Positions 1-10,310 of a stretch of 64,000 nucleotides of DNA are shown here, piece by piece. The notes beneath the pieces are model-generated. The model was not told where the DNA came from and searched no databases. It saw only the letters and a program-made list of their open reading frames with translations. A program made the translations under genes and the position numbers. The stretch is from Reticulitermes speratus (lineage: Eukaryota; Arthropoda; Insecta; Blattodea; Rhinotermitidae). Numbering within the stretch: the stretch's first letter is position 1; each line of letters begins with the position of its first letter. The stretch covers positions 21,828,952 to 21,892,951 of the forward strand of contig JAJKFL010000031.1 of NCBI GenBank assembly GCA_021186555.1, read 5' to 3'.

Positions 1-130
1 CAATATTATCCTCATGTGTAATCATAGGTCTTCCAAGTTGTCTCTTTCTCCACGTTTCTCCGCCAAAACCCTGTATGCAGTTTCTCTCCTTCTCCACATG
101 TGCCACATGACCCACCAACTCATTCTTCTG

Positions 131-553
131 GATTTGGTCACCCGAATAATATTTGGTGAGGAGTACACATCATGGAGCTCCTCATTACGGAATTTGGTCA
201 CCCGAAAAATATTTGGTGAGGAGTACACATCATGGAGCTCCTCATTACGGAATTTGGTCACCCGAAAAATATTTGGTGAGGAGTACACATCATGGAGCTC
301 CTCATTACGGAATTTGGTCACCCGAAAAATATTTGGTGAGGAGTACACATCATGGAGCTTCTCATTACGGAATTTGGTCACCCGAATAATATTTGGTGAG
401 GAGTACACATCATGGAGCTCCTCATTACGGAATTTTGTCACCGAAAACTATTTTGTTTGAGATAACATCATTGGAGCTTCTCATTAGGGAATTTGGTCAC
501 CCGAATAATATTTGGTGAGGAGTACACATCATGGAGCTCCTCATTACGGAATT
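131..553. repeat. 60-bp minisatellite, about seven units
   Basis: Tandem copies of a 60-bp unit containing TTTGGTCACCCGAA and CATGGAGCTCCTCATTACGG. Five units (about 132-431) are nearly identical, the sixth (432-490) is diverged, and the seventh (491-552) returns to consensus. The unit is a multiple of three, so all frames stay open and give spurious repetitive ORFs on both strands. Nothing suggests that it is translated. Confidence 0.95.
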
Positions 554-1399
554 TTCTCCATCCGCCCGTTATTTCCTTTTACGCCCAAACTGTTTTGTTT
601 TGACCGACCACTTCGAAAAAACAAATTGTTGAGTCTGCCGATATTCTTTCAAAATTACAAAACTGTACGTAGGAGACAAACACGCATGAAAAACCAGAGA
701 ATACTGTGACAATGTACCACTGAAAGTAGGAAGGGAAGTTAGTTATTAGAATTTTGCACGCACCGGATATTTAAAATGTATTCCAGATTTATCTTCATAA
801 GGCTCCACATTTTCTGCCACAGGGGTATTGAGGGTCTGGACTTACTGAGATATATTTTGAAGTAAGCTTGACGCTCTAACCACTGCACTACAGGCAATGC
901 ATGCGCAGCAACAAATTATTTACCTTATGCCCTACCGTAATCCCTCGACCTCGATGATGGATACGTTCTTTGTGTGTACCGGTACGTCATTCGAAAGGAT
1001 ATTCTTCCATATAAACAGTGCTGTAAGTAAAAGACATTCCCAAGTATTCACACAGATTTCTGTATGAATTCGATGAGTACACTCCGTGGTGTAGCTGAGG
1101 TTTTTGACGCGCGGGGCAATTAATCACAACAACCGCTCCTAACAGAAATTACAAACTTTAAAAAAAAATCACATTTATTGAATTTTATGTTATTTTCCTC
1201 ACTATTTTAAAAAAAGGCTGAGCATAGGAAATCGTTTTTTTTTATTGAAAGTATTCATTTCGCTGCCAACTTTGCTGCCCCCTTGGACTCTGCCCCACTC
1301 GCTCTCCCCCCCCCCCCCCCCCAATTTAAGCCCCTGATTACAGTTCTATGGTGATTCTAATTCAGTTCCTCATACGTCTGAAATATCTGCCTATCGAGA
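554..1399. other. Non-genic stretch
   Basis: No coding signal was seen. It contains a poly-C tract (about 1305-1322) next to AT-rich sequence. Confidence 0.6.
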
Positions 1400-1770
1400 A
1401 CTGAGCTGCATACGACGCTTGGCACAGTACGTCACTGGACCTGCAGCAAGCAGGTTATGATGACCTCGACTCCTCTGCAGCTGTCATCAGCTCTTCCCGC
1501 ATGAGTTGCAGCTTCCATATTTTCCTCGTCCACTTCCGCGAAGCCGATTATTGTCTTGGCTACATTGACAGCACTCAGTGCGTTGTTGACATCATCGTTC
1601 ACAGCAGAACTCCCAGAATTCGTTTTGCTTCAGGCCAGATCTTTCGCCACACTTCGATCCGTTGACTTCTGGCCTTGCCTCCTTAATGACGTCGAATGCC
1701 ATGTTGAAGTTTCGCCAGAACACCTTGACGATGGGCTTGCTCTCTGTGTCCGTGATAGCGCTTGTTAATT
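1400..1770 (-). pseudogene. Tigger/jerky-like (pogo) transposase C-terminal remnant
   Basis: Read on the minus strand, the segment gives a peptide beginning VFWRNFNMAFDVIKEA and, after a frame change, VWRKIWPEA. The second resembles the W-R-K-x-W-P block near the C-terminus of jerky/Tigger transposases. Frame changes and stops show a dead copy. No TIRs were identified around it. A Tigger-type non-autonomous element also occurs at 7,853-8,558, so the family is present in this genome. The assignment is by motif recognition only. Confidence 0.5.
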
Positions 1771-1859
1771 ATCCCCATAGGTAATAAGTTTTAACGCCTG
1801 GGTCACCGGCGTGGTATTTGGAGACAGGCGGTAAATCTTCTGGTATAAGATGAGGTTCT

Positions 1860-2035
1860 ATGCAGACCATAAAGGCATATGGGAAAGTGGAGGTATAGCT
1901 CCATTAACACTGACACTAAATGGAGGCGAGTTGTTAGGTTAACGTCCCCGCCGAATGCTTTGCAGAAAATGTCTTGCACCTGCCGGGAATCGAAACCACG
2001 ATTCCTCGGTCGTCCATCCAGTATCCTAGTTCTTT
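1860..2035 (-). repeat. tRNA-derived SINE, family D, partial
   Basis: Minus-strand copy sharing a tRNA-like head (GTTTCGATTCCCGGCAGG box B on the minus strand) and the tail 'GAGCTATACCTCCACT' with the copy at 9,610-9,890. The body is diverged. Other family D copies are at 19,050-19,310 and 56,790-57,030. Confidence 0.6.
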
Positions 2036-2040
2036 TTCTT

Positions 2041-2315
2041 TTTTTTCCTGGATGAAGGGCCCTCGCACCACAGCCTTAAGGCTTTTTGTGCAACCCCAAT
2101 GAAGATGATGAGAATGAGCAGTTTTTTACCAAATTTTACAATTAATGGAGCACCAGTGGAATGAAATCGACAGGGGAAAAACCGACATCTCGGAGAAAAA
2201 CCTGTCCCAGTGCCACTTTGTCCACCACAAATCTCACATGGACTTGACCTGGGACCGAACCCCGGGCCTCCGTGGTGAGAGGCCGGCGACTAACCGCCTG
2301 AGCCATGGCACGGCC
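2041..2315 (-). repeat. tRNA-derived SINE, family C
   Basis: On the minus strand it starts with a tRNA-like head: box A near GCCATGGCTCAGGCGGTTAG and box B GGGGTTCGGTCCCAGG. The body GACAAAGTGGCACTGGGACA is shared with 12,758-12,985 and 14,246-14,340. The A-rich 3' end lies near 2,041. The ORF across it is not a gene. Confidence 0.8.
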
Positions 2316-2592
2316 TCAGTAGCCTAGTTACTGTAAAGACTACACTATCCCGACTCCAAATTTTCTGGTGCATTGTTAAACATAATGCCGTGTTACAGGG
2401 ATCCGTGTGCGCTGAGGAATACTGTACACAGAAGTACTATACTGACATAGTGTTACAAAAATTCAACACACCGAAAGCGATATCGTTCTGAAGTATTTAG
2501 TTCCCTCAAAATTCATGAAAATCTTTTTTCCTTTTAAACTGCTCGTGTCTAAACTAATAGTAGCGTTGGGAAATCTAGCAAACTGTACTCAC

Positions 2593-2761
2593 CGTTAACG
2601 TTATACATTGGAGGTCCGAACATGTAACCCGGGTAGACGTAAGCTGGGGCCTGTGTGTATATTGCCGGTCCCGGTGGCTCGCCAGTCTGCGTTACTTCCA
2701 TTTCGCACTCCTGCGGACTTCCCGGTGGCTCCGTAGATTCGGAGCTCTGCGGGCTGCAGTT
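2593..2761 (-). CDS. Exon of host gene (fourth exon seen)
   Basis: A 169-bp exon on the minus strand. The acceptor is CCCTGGCAG before 2,761 and the donor is G/GTGAGT after 2,593. It starts in phase 0, matching the phase-0 end of the exon at 5,051-5,292, and ends in phase 1. The peptide starts NCSPQSSESTEPPGSPQ and ends in a tyrosine/proline-rich stretch with PGYMFGPPMYNVNG. No stop codon occurs, so more exons must lie beyond base 1. I do not recognise the protein family. Its low-complexity, Pro/Tyr-rich character matches the preceding exons. Confidence 0.75.
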
Positions 2762-5050
2762 CTGCCAGGGAAATCACAGATTATGAGAAGGGTGCCACGA
2801 GAAAGAATGAATAACAAAGACATAGAATAACCATGTTTTCTATTGTATCTCAAAGCAATTCTAATATCAATATCAATTTCTAACTGTCCTCGCCTCAGTT
2901 CAGTTATATACACTTTTAAAGATGTCTAGCGCACGCATTTTTCGTGGTGCTTCACAGTGAAGAAAGAAGCACCTCCGAGAAGTCGCTATTTACCAGTCGA
3001 CACGGCATAACACTCCCGAAGACTTAAACCTTCACCAACACTACTGCGAGACACTCAAATCTCGTATACCTGGCTCATGTCACTTGATTACATTTGATTA
3101 CAGTATTGATCTCACCTCCAGGGTGTTTTGAGGTGAATTAACATACATGAGACCCGTAATTTAGAAGCACAGTAAATATATTGTAATTATACCCCATATT
3201 CTATTAACATCTCCATGTGATATGCGTTTATACAAGTAATATTCAGGTTTGGAAGGCCCATATTAATTGTTAGATAGGGCTCTTCAGGACACAATTAATA
3301 TTATTCTTGGTCTCATCGGATTTACCTACTGGCTGATATAAAAATTCTAGTAGTACGTTCTTTGTTATCATCATTTTGGTAAAGGCACTTTTCGTCCTGA
3401 ATGTTTATTTTCTGTACTTACACTGACCGATGACTGTATAGTGTGTATATACATATACAGCAATGTGTACAGTATACACAGTATATGTATACATATACTG
3501 TGTGTATATATACACATATACATATATATAGTTGTAATGTACACTATGATTTCCTACTTGGGCAAAATTCCACTTGCGCCTGACCTTCGGGAAACTAAAT
3601 ATTACGCAAGCTGGGGTGTGTCTGTATTTGCGCTTCACATACGATGCATTCATAGGCACAGGCTGTTATGTAACATTTTACCTTTTTTTTTCAAAGACGA
3701 CATCCCCTTGTGTTATTGTAACTTCATATTATAACTCAGTCAACACAAATATTTTTATCATAGAAAAGTTTTTATGATAAAATATTTGTGTTTGAGTCAA
3801 CAGAATTATTTTAATTTTTTTTTTAATTACAAAACAAAGATAATTAGTTTACTACAACAACTACATTACCTTATAGCTAATAATATTGTGCTAATTAGCG
3901 GGTCACTTGTTTTATTTAGAAGGATGGGCGGTTTCAATTCGTCTTACAATAACACTTCAAAACAATGATTTTTTTTAAGAAATCTAGAAGTGAAGTTCAT
4001 AATAAAGCACAGATACAAATTCATTTTACTTTTAATATCGTGGGAGTGAAATTTGTACAGCACTTAGTAAGGCGCGAGGGTTGGGCAGTTCCTTAAAGCC
4101 TGCCACTTTTTCAGCTGCCGTCACTGTTATTTTCGAAATCACAACAAATCCTTCGTAAAAAAAAAACTACACTGAAACTCCCAAAATTATCAACAGTTTT
4201 ACTCCTACACGTAATCTAAAACAAGACTGTAATGAGGAAAGTTTACAGTTTCGTTTCAAATTTCTTACACCTGCTCTGTTGACTCATATATTTATTACTA
4301 ACGATCAGAGGTTTTAGTTATGCAACTGGTTGCAGGTTTTGTAAATCATATTTTGTTTGTGTGCTTTTGCACCTACAGCATACGTATTCTGCGCTGCTGG
4401 CGAGGAGAAAATCTGGAGGGATGCCGTTCAACTTTTTCTTTAGAGATTTTAAACCACGACACTATCTTTAAGGGAACTTAGAAATATTCCGGCACTTATC
4501 GCCATATGAAAAAAAATCATTCACGTTTTAAAACTCTGCTTAAAACGTCGTCTTTTATGTGTTATTTTTGTCTCTCTTATTCAGCAAGAATTAAGATGGA
4601 ATTAGGTAAAATTATTTGATGATGGTGGTGACGACGATGACAATGTAATAATAATAATAATAATAATAAACAATCTCAAATGACATAATCTGTAATTAAG
4701 TGAAAACGAGGCCACAAAATAAAACATGCCTTATAAGGAAAGGGATTAAATGAGCGGGTAACCCAATGGACTTGCAATCAACGGTCCAAACATCTATAAA
4801 GACACGTTTTCTCCATCCTAACGCTGTGCAATCCAGGCTAGTAACTGCTTTCTATCCGTACTCATTTGAATCGTGGAGATTCGTAGCCTTTACACATGAC
4901 TGGGTCAGAGTGTCTGTTCTTCCACTGAATAATACAATCCATGTCTCACTATGTGCAAGTATACTTCCAAGGAACAACACTGAATCAACCGTTTGCGTAT
5001 CGTATTTGTGCCATTTTGTGACTCATTAACAAGGAACTAATGTGGAGTAC
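2762..5050 (-). other. Intron of host gene
   Basis: AT-rich intron between two phase-0-joined exons. It holds a TA-rich palindromic tract (about 3,434-3,535), a hairpin (3,734-3,797) and a TAA microsatellite (about 4,649-4,670). No other gene was seen. Confidence 0.65.
3734..3797. repeat. AT-rich hairpin (short foldback)
   Basis: The left arm begins ACTCAGTCAACACAAATATT and the right arm is its imperfect reverse complement ending AATATTTGTGTTTGAGT, around a loop of about 10 bases. Probably a miniature foldback element. No clear target duplication was seen. Confidence 0.6.
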
Positions 5051-5292
5051 CTGGGAGTCCGTCGAGTAGCGCTTCCTTCTATCCCTGGCGGAGGCCAGCC
5101 CGTTGTGGCAAGGCGCAGTGACATATGGTAAGAAGGGAGGGTTGAACCATTCGAAGGGCTGCAGTGGTAGAGGCTGACATGGCACTGCTGCAAGAATAGG
5201 AGGTGCCCCTCCTGGGCCACCAAAGTGAGGAGCAGGACCCACCACTACAGTCACGTTACCAGAGTAGGGGTCATACAGTTCATAACCACTAC
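5051..5292 (-). CDS. Exon of host gene (third exon seen)
   Basis: A 242-bp minus-strand exon with acceptor TTTTGCAG before 5,292 and donor CAG/GTACTC after 5,051. It starts in phase 1, completing a Gly codon with the previous exon, and ends in phase 0. Its peptide includes GSGYELYDPYSGNVTVVVGP, then a Gly/Pro-rich run, AAVPCQPLPLQPFEWFNP, and the basic end DRRKRYSTDSQ. The conserved look of DPYSGNVTVVVGP and the exact phase match argue for a real gene. I do not recognise the family. Confidence 0.75.
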
Positions 5293-5460
5293 CTGCAAAA
5301 CACTGTTTATTAACATGCGCAGTTTAGTAGATTGTGCTATTTGTTTCTCTACCTGACATATGAGTTATCTAATAGCTGCTTTGAGAACGCCAAATTGGAT
5401 GTCTTCGTGAACCATCTAACATATCACATCTGCCTAGAAACGGAGAGACGCTGTTGCTAA

Positions 5461-5555
5461 CGGGTAATGAACCTTCAAGTTCCACAAAATGCGGGGAGTT
5501 GCTTGACTAGCTGAGAAACTACTTGCTTCTCAAGAAGGACTCTGCTCCATGGAGT
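5461..5555 (+). repeat. Dispersed repeat, three copies in window
   Basis: Shares TAATGAACC, AAAATGC, GACTAGCTGAG and CTCCATGGA blocks, in the same order, with 20,838-20,925 (plus) and 15,782-15,880 (minus). The element type is unknown. Confidence 0.5.
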
Positions 5556-5792
5556 CAGTTAATAAGAATTAGTTGGCGCTCATTATATTAGACACTGAAT
5601 TTACAAGTAACAAGCATTCATTTTACATTGTAAACACATGAAGAGAACAGTTAAAATGCGAACGTGGACAACCGTCAAAAATTTTATATTAGTAACATTG
5701 AGTATAAAATTATTTTCCTTTCGTTGCTTAAATGAGTAGGGCTACTTTTATTTACTTATTTATTTATTTATTTATTTACTTATTTATGGTTT

Positions 5793-6089
5793 AATGACGT
5801 TCTTAGAGGCCGATCCCAGTGGCCGTGCGGTCTAAGGCGTGGGACTTCGGCCGCTCGCTTACTAGGATCGTGGGTTCGAATGCCACCGGGGGCATGGATG
5901 TCTGTCTCTTGTGAGTGTTGTGTGTTGTCAGGTAGAGGTCTCTGCGACGAGCTGATCCCTCGTCCAGAAGGAGTCCTACCGACTGTGGTGTGTCTAAAAA
6001 GTGTGTGACCATGAAACCTCGACGAAACGAGGAGGCCCAGGCACATATAGGGCTGTCGAGCCATAGAAAAACAAATGACGTTCTTAGAG
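5793..6089 (+). repeat. Full-length tRNA-derived SINE, family A, with target duplication
   Basis: The insert at 5,809-6,073 (265 bp) is flanked by a perfect 16-bp target duplication, AATGACGTTCTTAGAG (5,793-5,808 and 6,074-6,089). The head is tRNA-like: GTGCGGTCTAAGGCG (box A region) and GGGTTCGAATGCC (box B). The body reads CACCGGGGGCATGGATGT. Other copies are at 12,043-12,316 (minus), 41,269-41,833 (composite) and 48,055-48,306 (minus). The perfect duplication marks a fairly recent insertion. ORFs here are not genes. Confidence 0.92.
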
Positions 6090-6585
6090 ACTCAAAAAGA
6101 CAATATAGGATAGCAGGATCATTAATTAATGACAAATATAACAGAAAATGGCAAGAAGTGGTTCTGGACTGAATAAAATCAAGAAAACTCTCAGTATAGT
6201 CGGTGTCTCGGCCGAGTTTCGAAGCACGCACACTAAGAAAACAATTCAAACGCGAGCCCAAGCTAACTTTCTCGGTCAAAGCACGGTCTGTCTGTCACCA
6301 TATTATCTTTCCTAACAGAAGCAAGTGCTGAAAGTCAGGTTGCTTCAGTCGAACGGAATCAGTGGCTGCAACACGTGAAAAAGCAAGGCGCATACAGTCG
6401 AAAATTACGAATTTATACGAATTATATTCTGCAGCAAGGATACATTAACTACTGAGAAAAAACAAATACGTGGCATCAGCATAAATTACAATACACGACA
6501 GCCGACATCCAACTTTTACACAACCATAAACTGCAACAATAAGCATTGCGGAGTTGTTCATATGCTAGGAACCTCACTGACTTAC

Positions 6586-6720
6586 CATTTATGTAGTACA
6601 CAGGAGGAGGAGGTCCTCCTGTTTGGTCCACGTAGCCGTTTGTCGCGTATATATACTGAGGTTGCTCCTCTATAGGGCTCATCATGTCACTGTTAGTGAT
6701 CTGGTCGGTCTCTATCGGTT
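6586..6720 (-). CDS. Exon of host gene (second exon seen)
   Basis: A 135-bp minus-strand exon, with acceptor GTGTGTTGCAG before 6,720 and donor AATG/GTAAGT after 6,586. It starts and ends in phase 1, fitting both neighbouring exons. The peptide begins EPIETDQITNSDMMSPIEEQ and ends in a Pro/Tyr-rich stretch with PPPPVYYING. The longer open frame beyond the donor is intron read-through. The protein family is not recognised. Confidence 0.78.
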
Positions 6721-6936
6721 CTGCAACACACAAACGGATTAGCTGATCAATGGCGAGTCGTCAAAAGTTATTTTGGTAGAGCGCTAAGTAACACCACTTT
6801 CACCGAATCGGTAATTAAATAATAATCCAATTCAGTACTTGTTTATTAACGTGCTGGCTCAATAGCACAAACGCCAATTACGAAGCCAGCACAAATACAA
6901 ACAAGACAGGCAATCAACATAAAATGTAACACTGAA

Positions 6937-7432
6937 GCGCGTTAGCGTAACCATTATTACCATGGAAAGGCAATAAGTATTACATATTCTAAGTTTGTTC
7001 TGTAGCCTTAGTTATCCAGCATGCAAAGAGCATGCACCGTATTATATTGTCATCTGTGGCCTGTCTGGATGTACCATATTTTTCCACATTATCTCTTAAA
7101 CGGTACGATTTTCGGGGAAAAAAGCTACTAAACATAAAACGTATGTTCTGATTTTGCTCCAACTTTTATCTGAAATATTTCTCATTCTAAGAAGAATTCA
7201 GGGAGATTCTATCATAAACTTACATAGGTTTTCATGTCAAGTACCAGTTATTCTTGGCAGATTTTAATAAAACTTGAATTTTCTCGACAGATTTTCGAAA
7301 AATACTCATATATCAAATTTCATAAAAATCCGTCCTGTAGAGGCCGAGTTATTCCATACGGACGGACGGACGGAAGTACAGACAGACAGACATGAAGCCA
7401 ATAGTCGCGTTTCACAATTGTGCTAACGCGCC
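6937..7432 (-). repeat. Dispersed repeat R, about 0.5 kb, copy 1
   Basis: Minus-strand copy of a family also at 49,099-49,591 and 62,444-62,933, with a diverged copy near 46,680-47,000. Shared blocks include TGTCTGTCTGT-CCGTCCGTCCG, GAAAATCTGTCGAGAAAATTCAAG, ACATGAA-ACCTA and CGAAAATCGT-CCGTTTAAGA. Its two ends are inverted: GCGCGTTAGC (6,937-6,946) and GCTAACGCGC (7,422-7,431). Homology continues about 40 bp past one end, so these tips are probably subterminal. No coding capacity was seen. Confidence 0.85.
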
Positions 7433-7696
7433 ATACAATACAACAAATTAAATACAATAATAATTATTATTATAATAATACAGTAATAATAATAATGCCC
7501 ATCACATAACAAGGCTATGAAGGCGTACGGGAGACGTGGACATAAAAGACACACCCACCGCCCGATATTGGCACAGTCGTCCTAGGATGGTGGTCACACA
7601 CCGCAGTACACCGTCGCAGCTGATATGCTAGCAAGAGAGAGGCGGACGAATGCAACGAAATACACGAGTTAGGACAAAGATGAACAAATCACGAAC

Positions 7697-8712
7697 AGGC
7701 AAAGGCAAAGCAATCCCATTACAGGCCTGGACAGGCCCTTAGGGTTCCAGGAGGTTGAGGCTCCCAGATTTTGGACAATCGGCACATGAAGGTGGTAAGG
7801 TTGTCAGCCCTACGCACCGGCCACCTTTACCCCCCAGGAAACATCCCTGGTACATGTAGCCCTCGATTTACGCTGGCCCAATTTGCGCCGATTCAGAATA
7901 ACGCCGATTTTGAAACCAGGAGGTCAAAAAGTGAAAAAAATATATTTTACTATTATTTATAACGTTTTACAATTTTTCTCGTACTGCTTCTTATACTAAA
8001 TCGTAATTCTTACATCGCTGATGTAAGAGGAAGGGGAGGAAAGAGAGGAAGAATAACTTCCTCTACGTGAAATGAAGACAAGCGATCTCCAGCGCACCTC
8101 TCAGACATAGATAAATTCATGATGAGCTCTGCGAGATTGACCACGACTGGGAGCGGAGTGCTACAGCGAAAAGGAGCGTTTATGGCATCCATGAGGCCTT
8201 ATCATGAAATTTTGACAGAAAGAAAGAAGAAATCACGACAGTCCACACTGCATGCTTTCTTTAAAAAAACGTGACGATCCTCAACCTGGGACTTCGTCAG
8301 AGAACTAACGCTGCTTCATTACGCCATTGCCGGTTGTAAGTGAACAAAATATATTTTTTAAATTCCCTTTATTATATTTACGTTATTTCAGAGCTTTAAA
8401 TACAATGCCATTATATTACTCGTCAATGTTTGGGTGCCGCGAACGCATGTCATTGACTTCCCACTGATTTACATTATAAAATCGTTTCACTTTACGCCGA
8501 TACCGATTATGTCGGTTCGTCCAGGAACGCATCCCCGGCGTAAATCGAGGGCTACCTGTACTCATTTCTGTTAGAGGCTGCGTCGACCCCAGGGCCATAA
8601 TGCGACCGAAAGGATTATGTCAATGAAAATTCCAATGACACCATTGGGAATCGAACTCACGACCTTCCAGCTTGTAGCGCAGTGCCTCAACCCACTGCGC
8701 CACCGCGTGCCC
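7697..8712 (-). repeat. SINE family B, split by a nested element
   Basis: Minus-strand SINE of about 305 bp in two pieces, 8,712-8,561 (tRNA-like head, GCACGCGGTGGCGCAGTGGG and GAGTTCGATTCCC) and 7,852-7,697 (3' part, ending TTGCTTTGCC). The nested element at 7,853-8,558 separates them. An uninterrupted partial copy at 47,550-47,790 confirms continuity across the break (CCAGGTACTCATTTC on its minus strand). Decayed copies of this family sit in both Polinton TIRs. Confidence 0.88.
7853..8558. mobile_element. Tigger/pogo-type non-autonomous element inserted in a SINE
   Basis: A 706-bp element flanked by TA (7,851-7,852 and 8,559-8,560). Its terminal inverted repeats begin CATGTAGCCCTCGATTTACG on the left and CAGGTAGCCCTCGATTTACG on the right (reverse complement). 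A TA duplication and a CAG...CCCTCGATTTACG end are typical of pogo/Tigger elements. There is no transposase ORF, so it would need help in trans. Confidence 0.85.
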
Positions 8713-8760
8713 AATCCTGAACAGAGATGAACAAATTCCGGATGCCAGGTCATCCGGGCG

Positions 8761-9609
8761 ACTAAATTTTATACGGTGGCGCCTAATATTTGTGGGTCCT
8801 CAATATGGAACTTGCTTCATATTACCCTTCTGACGCCTAGAATTGCGAGATGGCTTGTAAGTTTTTGTGAAAATCTTTACAGCCCGTGGGTTAGGATATT
8901 CGATAACCCGGAAGAAAATCGAGCAGAGTCGTTGCAGAATACAAGCCTGAAGCCTGCACTAGATACGTCATGCGAGAACGAATGGTAATAAAAAAAAAAA
9001 GGAAAGAAGTGCGATATCTACTTTTGGTGGCTCTTTGCCCTTCCGACCAAACAAACTGGCAAATTAGTTCCTCCTTATCGCTTCTAAAGCTTTCTTGAGA
9101 CGTTCTATTTTAGGACGTCGCCTGGGACTGGCAATAAATGTTTGTTTTGCGTGGATGATTTCTACTCTGTCGTGGTCTTAACTGTGATATGCTTACTCTG
9201 TAGGCAGAACAACACAGGACTCGAGTCATTTACACATATTTTGTGATAAACTGTACTCACCGTATTACAGGTCTCTGGTAATCAAAAACAGCAATTACTT
9301 TCTTTCAGTCCCTTCACTACCAACTGCTGAAGGTTGGAGTTCGTACAGCGCAAGGTGAGTTGTATCTTACAGAACTGTCAAAGCAACGTGGCAGTCTTAG
9401 CAACTCTCTGTGGGAATATTTCCGAAAAGCGACTGCTAATAATTCAAGATCCAGTGCAGAAAGAGCCAAGCATGAAGGACTGAAGGAGATACCAGAATCT
9501 TCAGTATTCACAGAAAATTTGGGTTTATCGCTGGGCACTTTTTTGGAGTTGTCAGAAACAATTATAAGTCTTAGAATATGCAAATAAAATAAATAGAACC
9601 TTGCAAATG
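8761..9609. other. Non-genic stretch
   Basis: No feature was recognised. Short ORFs overlap on both strands near 9,317-9,587 without homology that I can identify. Confidence 0.5.
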
Positions 9610-9890
9610 CTACATCGGCCAGGACAGCTCAGTCGCTATACTGTCTAGGCTACTGGCTGGACTACCGAGGAATGTGACTCGATTCCAGGCCAAAACAAGA
9701 AACTGTTCTCTTTTCCAAAGCGTCTAGATCGACTGTGGGCCCCCCTTAACACTCAAGGGATACTGGGCTCCTTCCCCGAAAGTAAAGCGGCTGGAGCGTG
9801 AAGTTTATCATTCACCTCCATCTAATGCTGAGGTTGAGAATGAGTGCAGCTATACCTCCACTCCGTTATATGTCTTCATAGTGTGGTGCC
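9610..9890 (+). repeat. tRNA-derived SINE, family D
   Basis: Plus-strand copy with a tRNA-like head (GCTCAGTCGCTATACTG, then GTGACTCGATTCCAGGC as box B). The 3' part, AGCTATACCTCCACTCC, is shared with 1,860-2,035. Confidence 0.65.
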
Positions 9891-9924
9891 TAATCAAGCA
9901 CAGCAACAACTTTACCTCAAAGTA

Positions 9925-10310
9925 CTATAGCAAGGGTCTCAAACATGTGGCCCGCCAGTTCATTTTAAACGGCCTTTTCACTGATCTCATTCCAGTGATA
10001 GAATGTGGCCCGGCTCAGTGCTGAAGAATTTTTAGACTTAAAATAATTTGTGTCATGCGCCTGAAGAAACAAGAAAGGATTCCTCTCCTTGGGTCGTAAC
10101 GTATAACATATGCCAGGAGATGTGAAGATGCAATAAAATTTTAGACTGATGACATAAGATATTTTGATGTTCTTATTCAGAGTGTTAGTTACTCTCAGTA
10201 ATGTGTTTAATCTTAATGAAAATGCTTACCCCCTTTATTGCTTAATGTGAAGCGCGGCCGCCTTGAATTTCGAAACAATCCGCCTGGCCCGCGTACTAGT
10301 GTGTCAAATA
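9925..10310. mobile_element. hAT-like non-autonomous fragment
   Basis: The left end reads AAGGGTCTCAAACATGTGGCCCGC and the right end, reverse complemented, TTTGACACACTAGTACGCGGGCC. This resembles the Charlie-type hAT terminus (GGGTGTCAAAC...GCGGCCCGC). Internal GGCCCGG-rich blocks fit too. No 8-bp target duplication could be fixed and there is no transposase. Confidence 0.4.

Noticed and set aside
14..460. 148-residue repetitive ORF and its antisense partner
   Set aside because: The 60-bp minisatellite keeps frames open on both strands.
131..553. CRISPR-like array
   Set aside because: Contiguous 60-bp tandem units without spacers, in a eukaryotic genome.
3441..3734. 97-residue ORF
   Set aside because: Encoded mostly by a TA-rich palindromic tract; composition-driven.
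7690..8760. tRNA genes
   Set aside because: Box A and B sequences here and elsewhere belong to SINE heads with long non-tRNA bodies. No clean cloverleaf was found.
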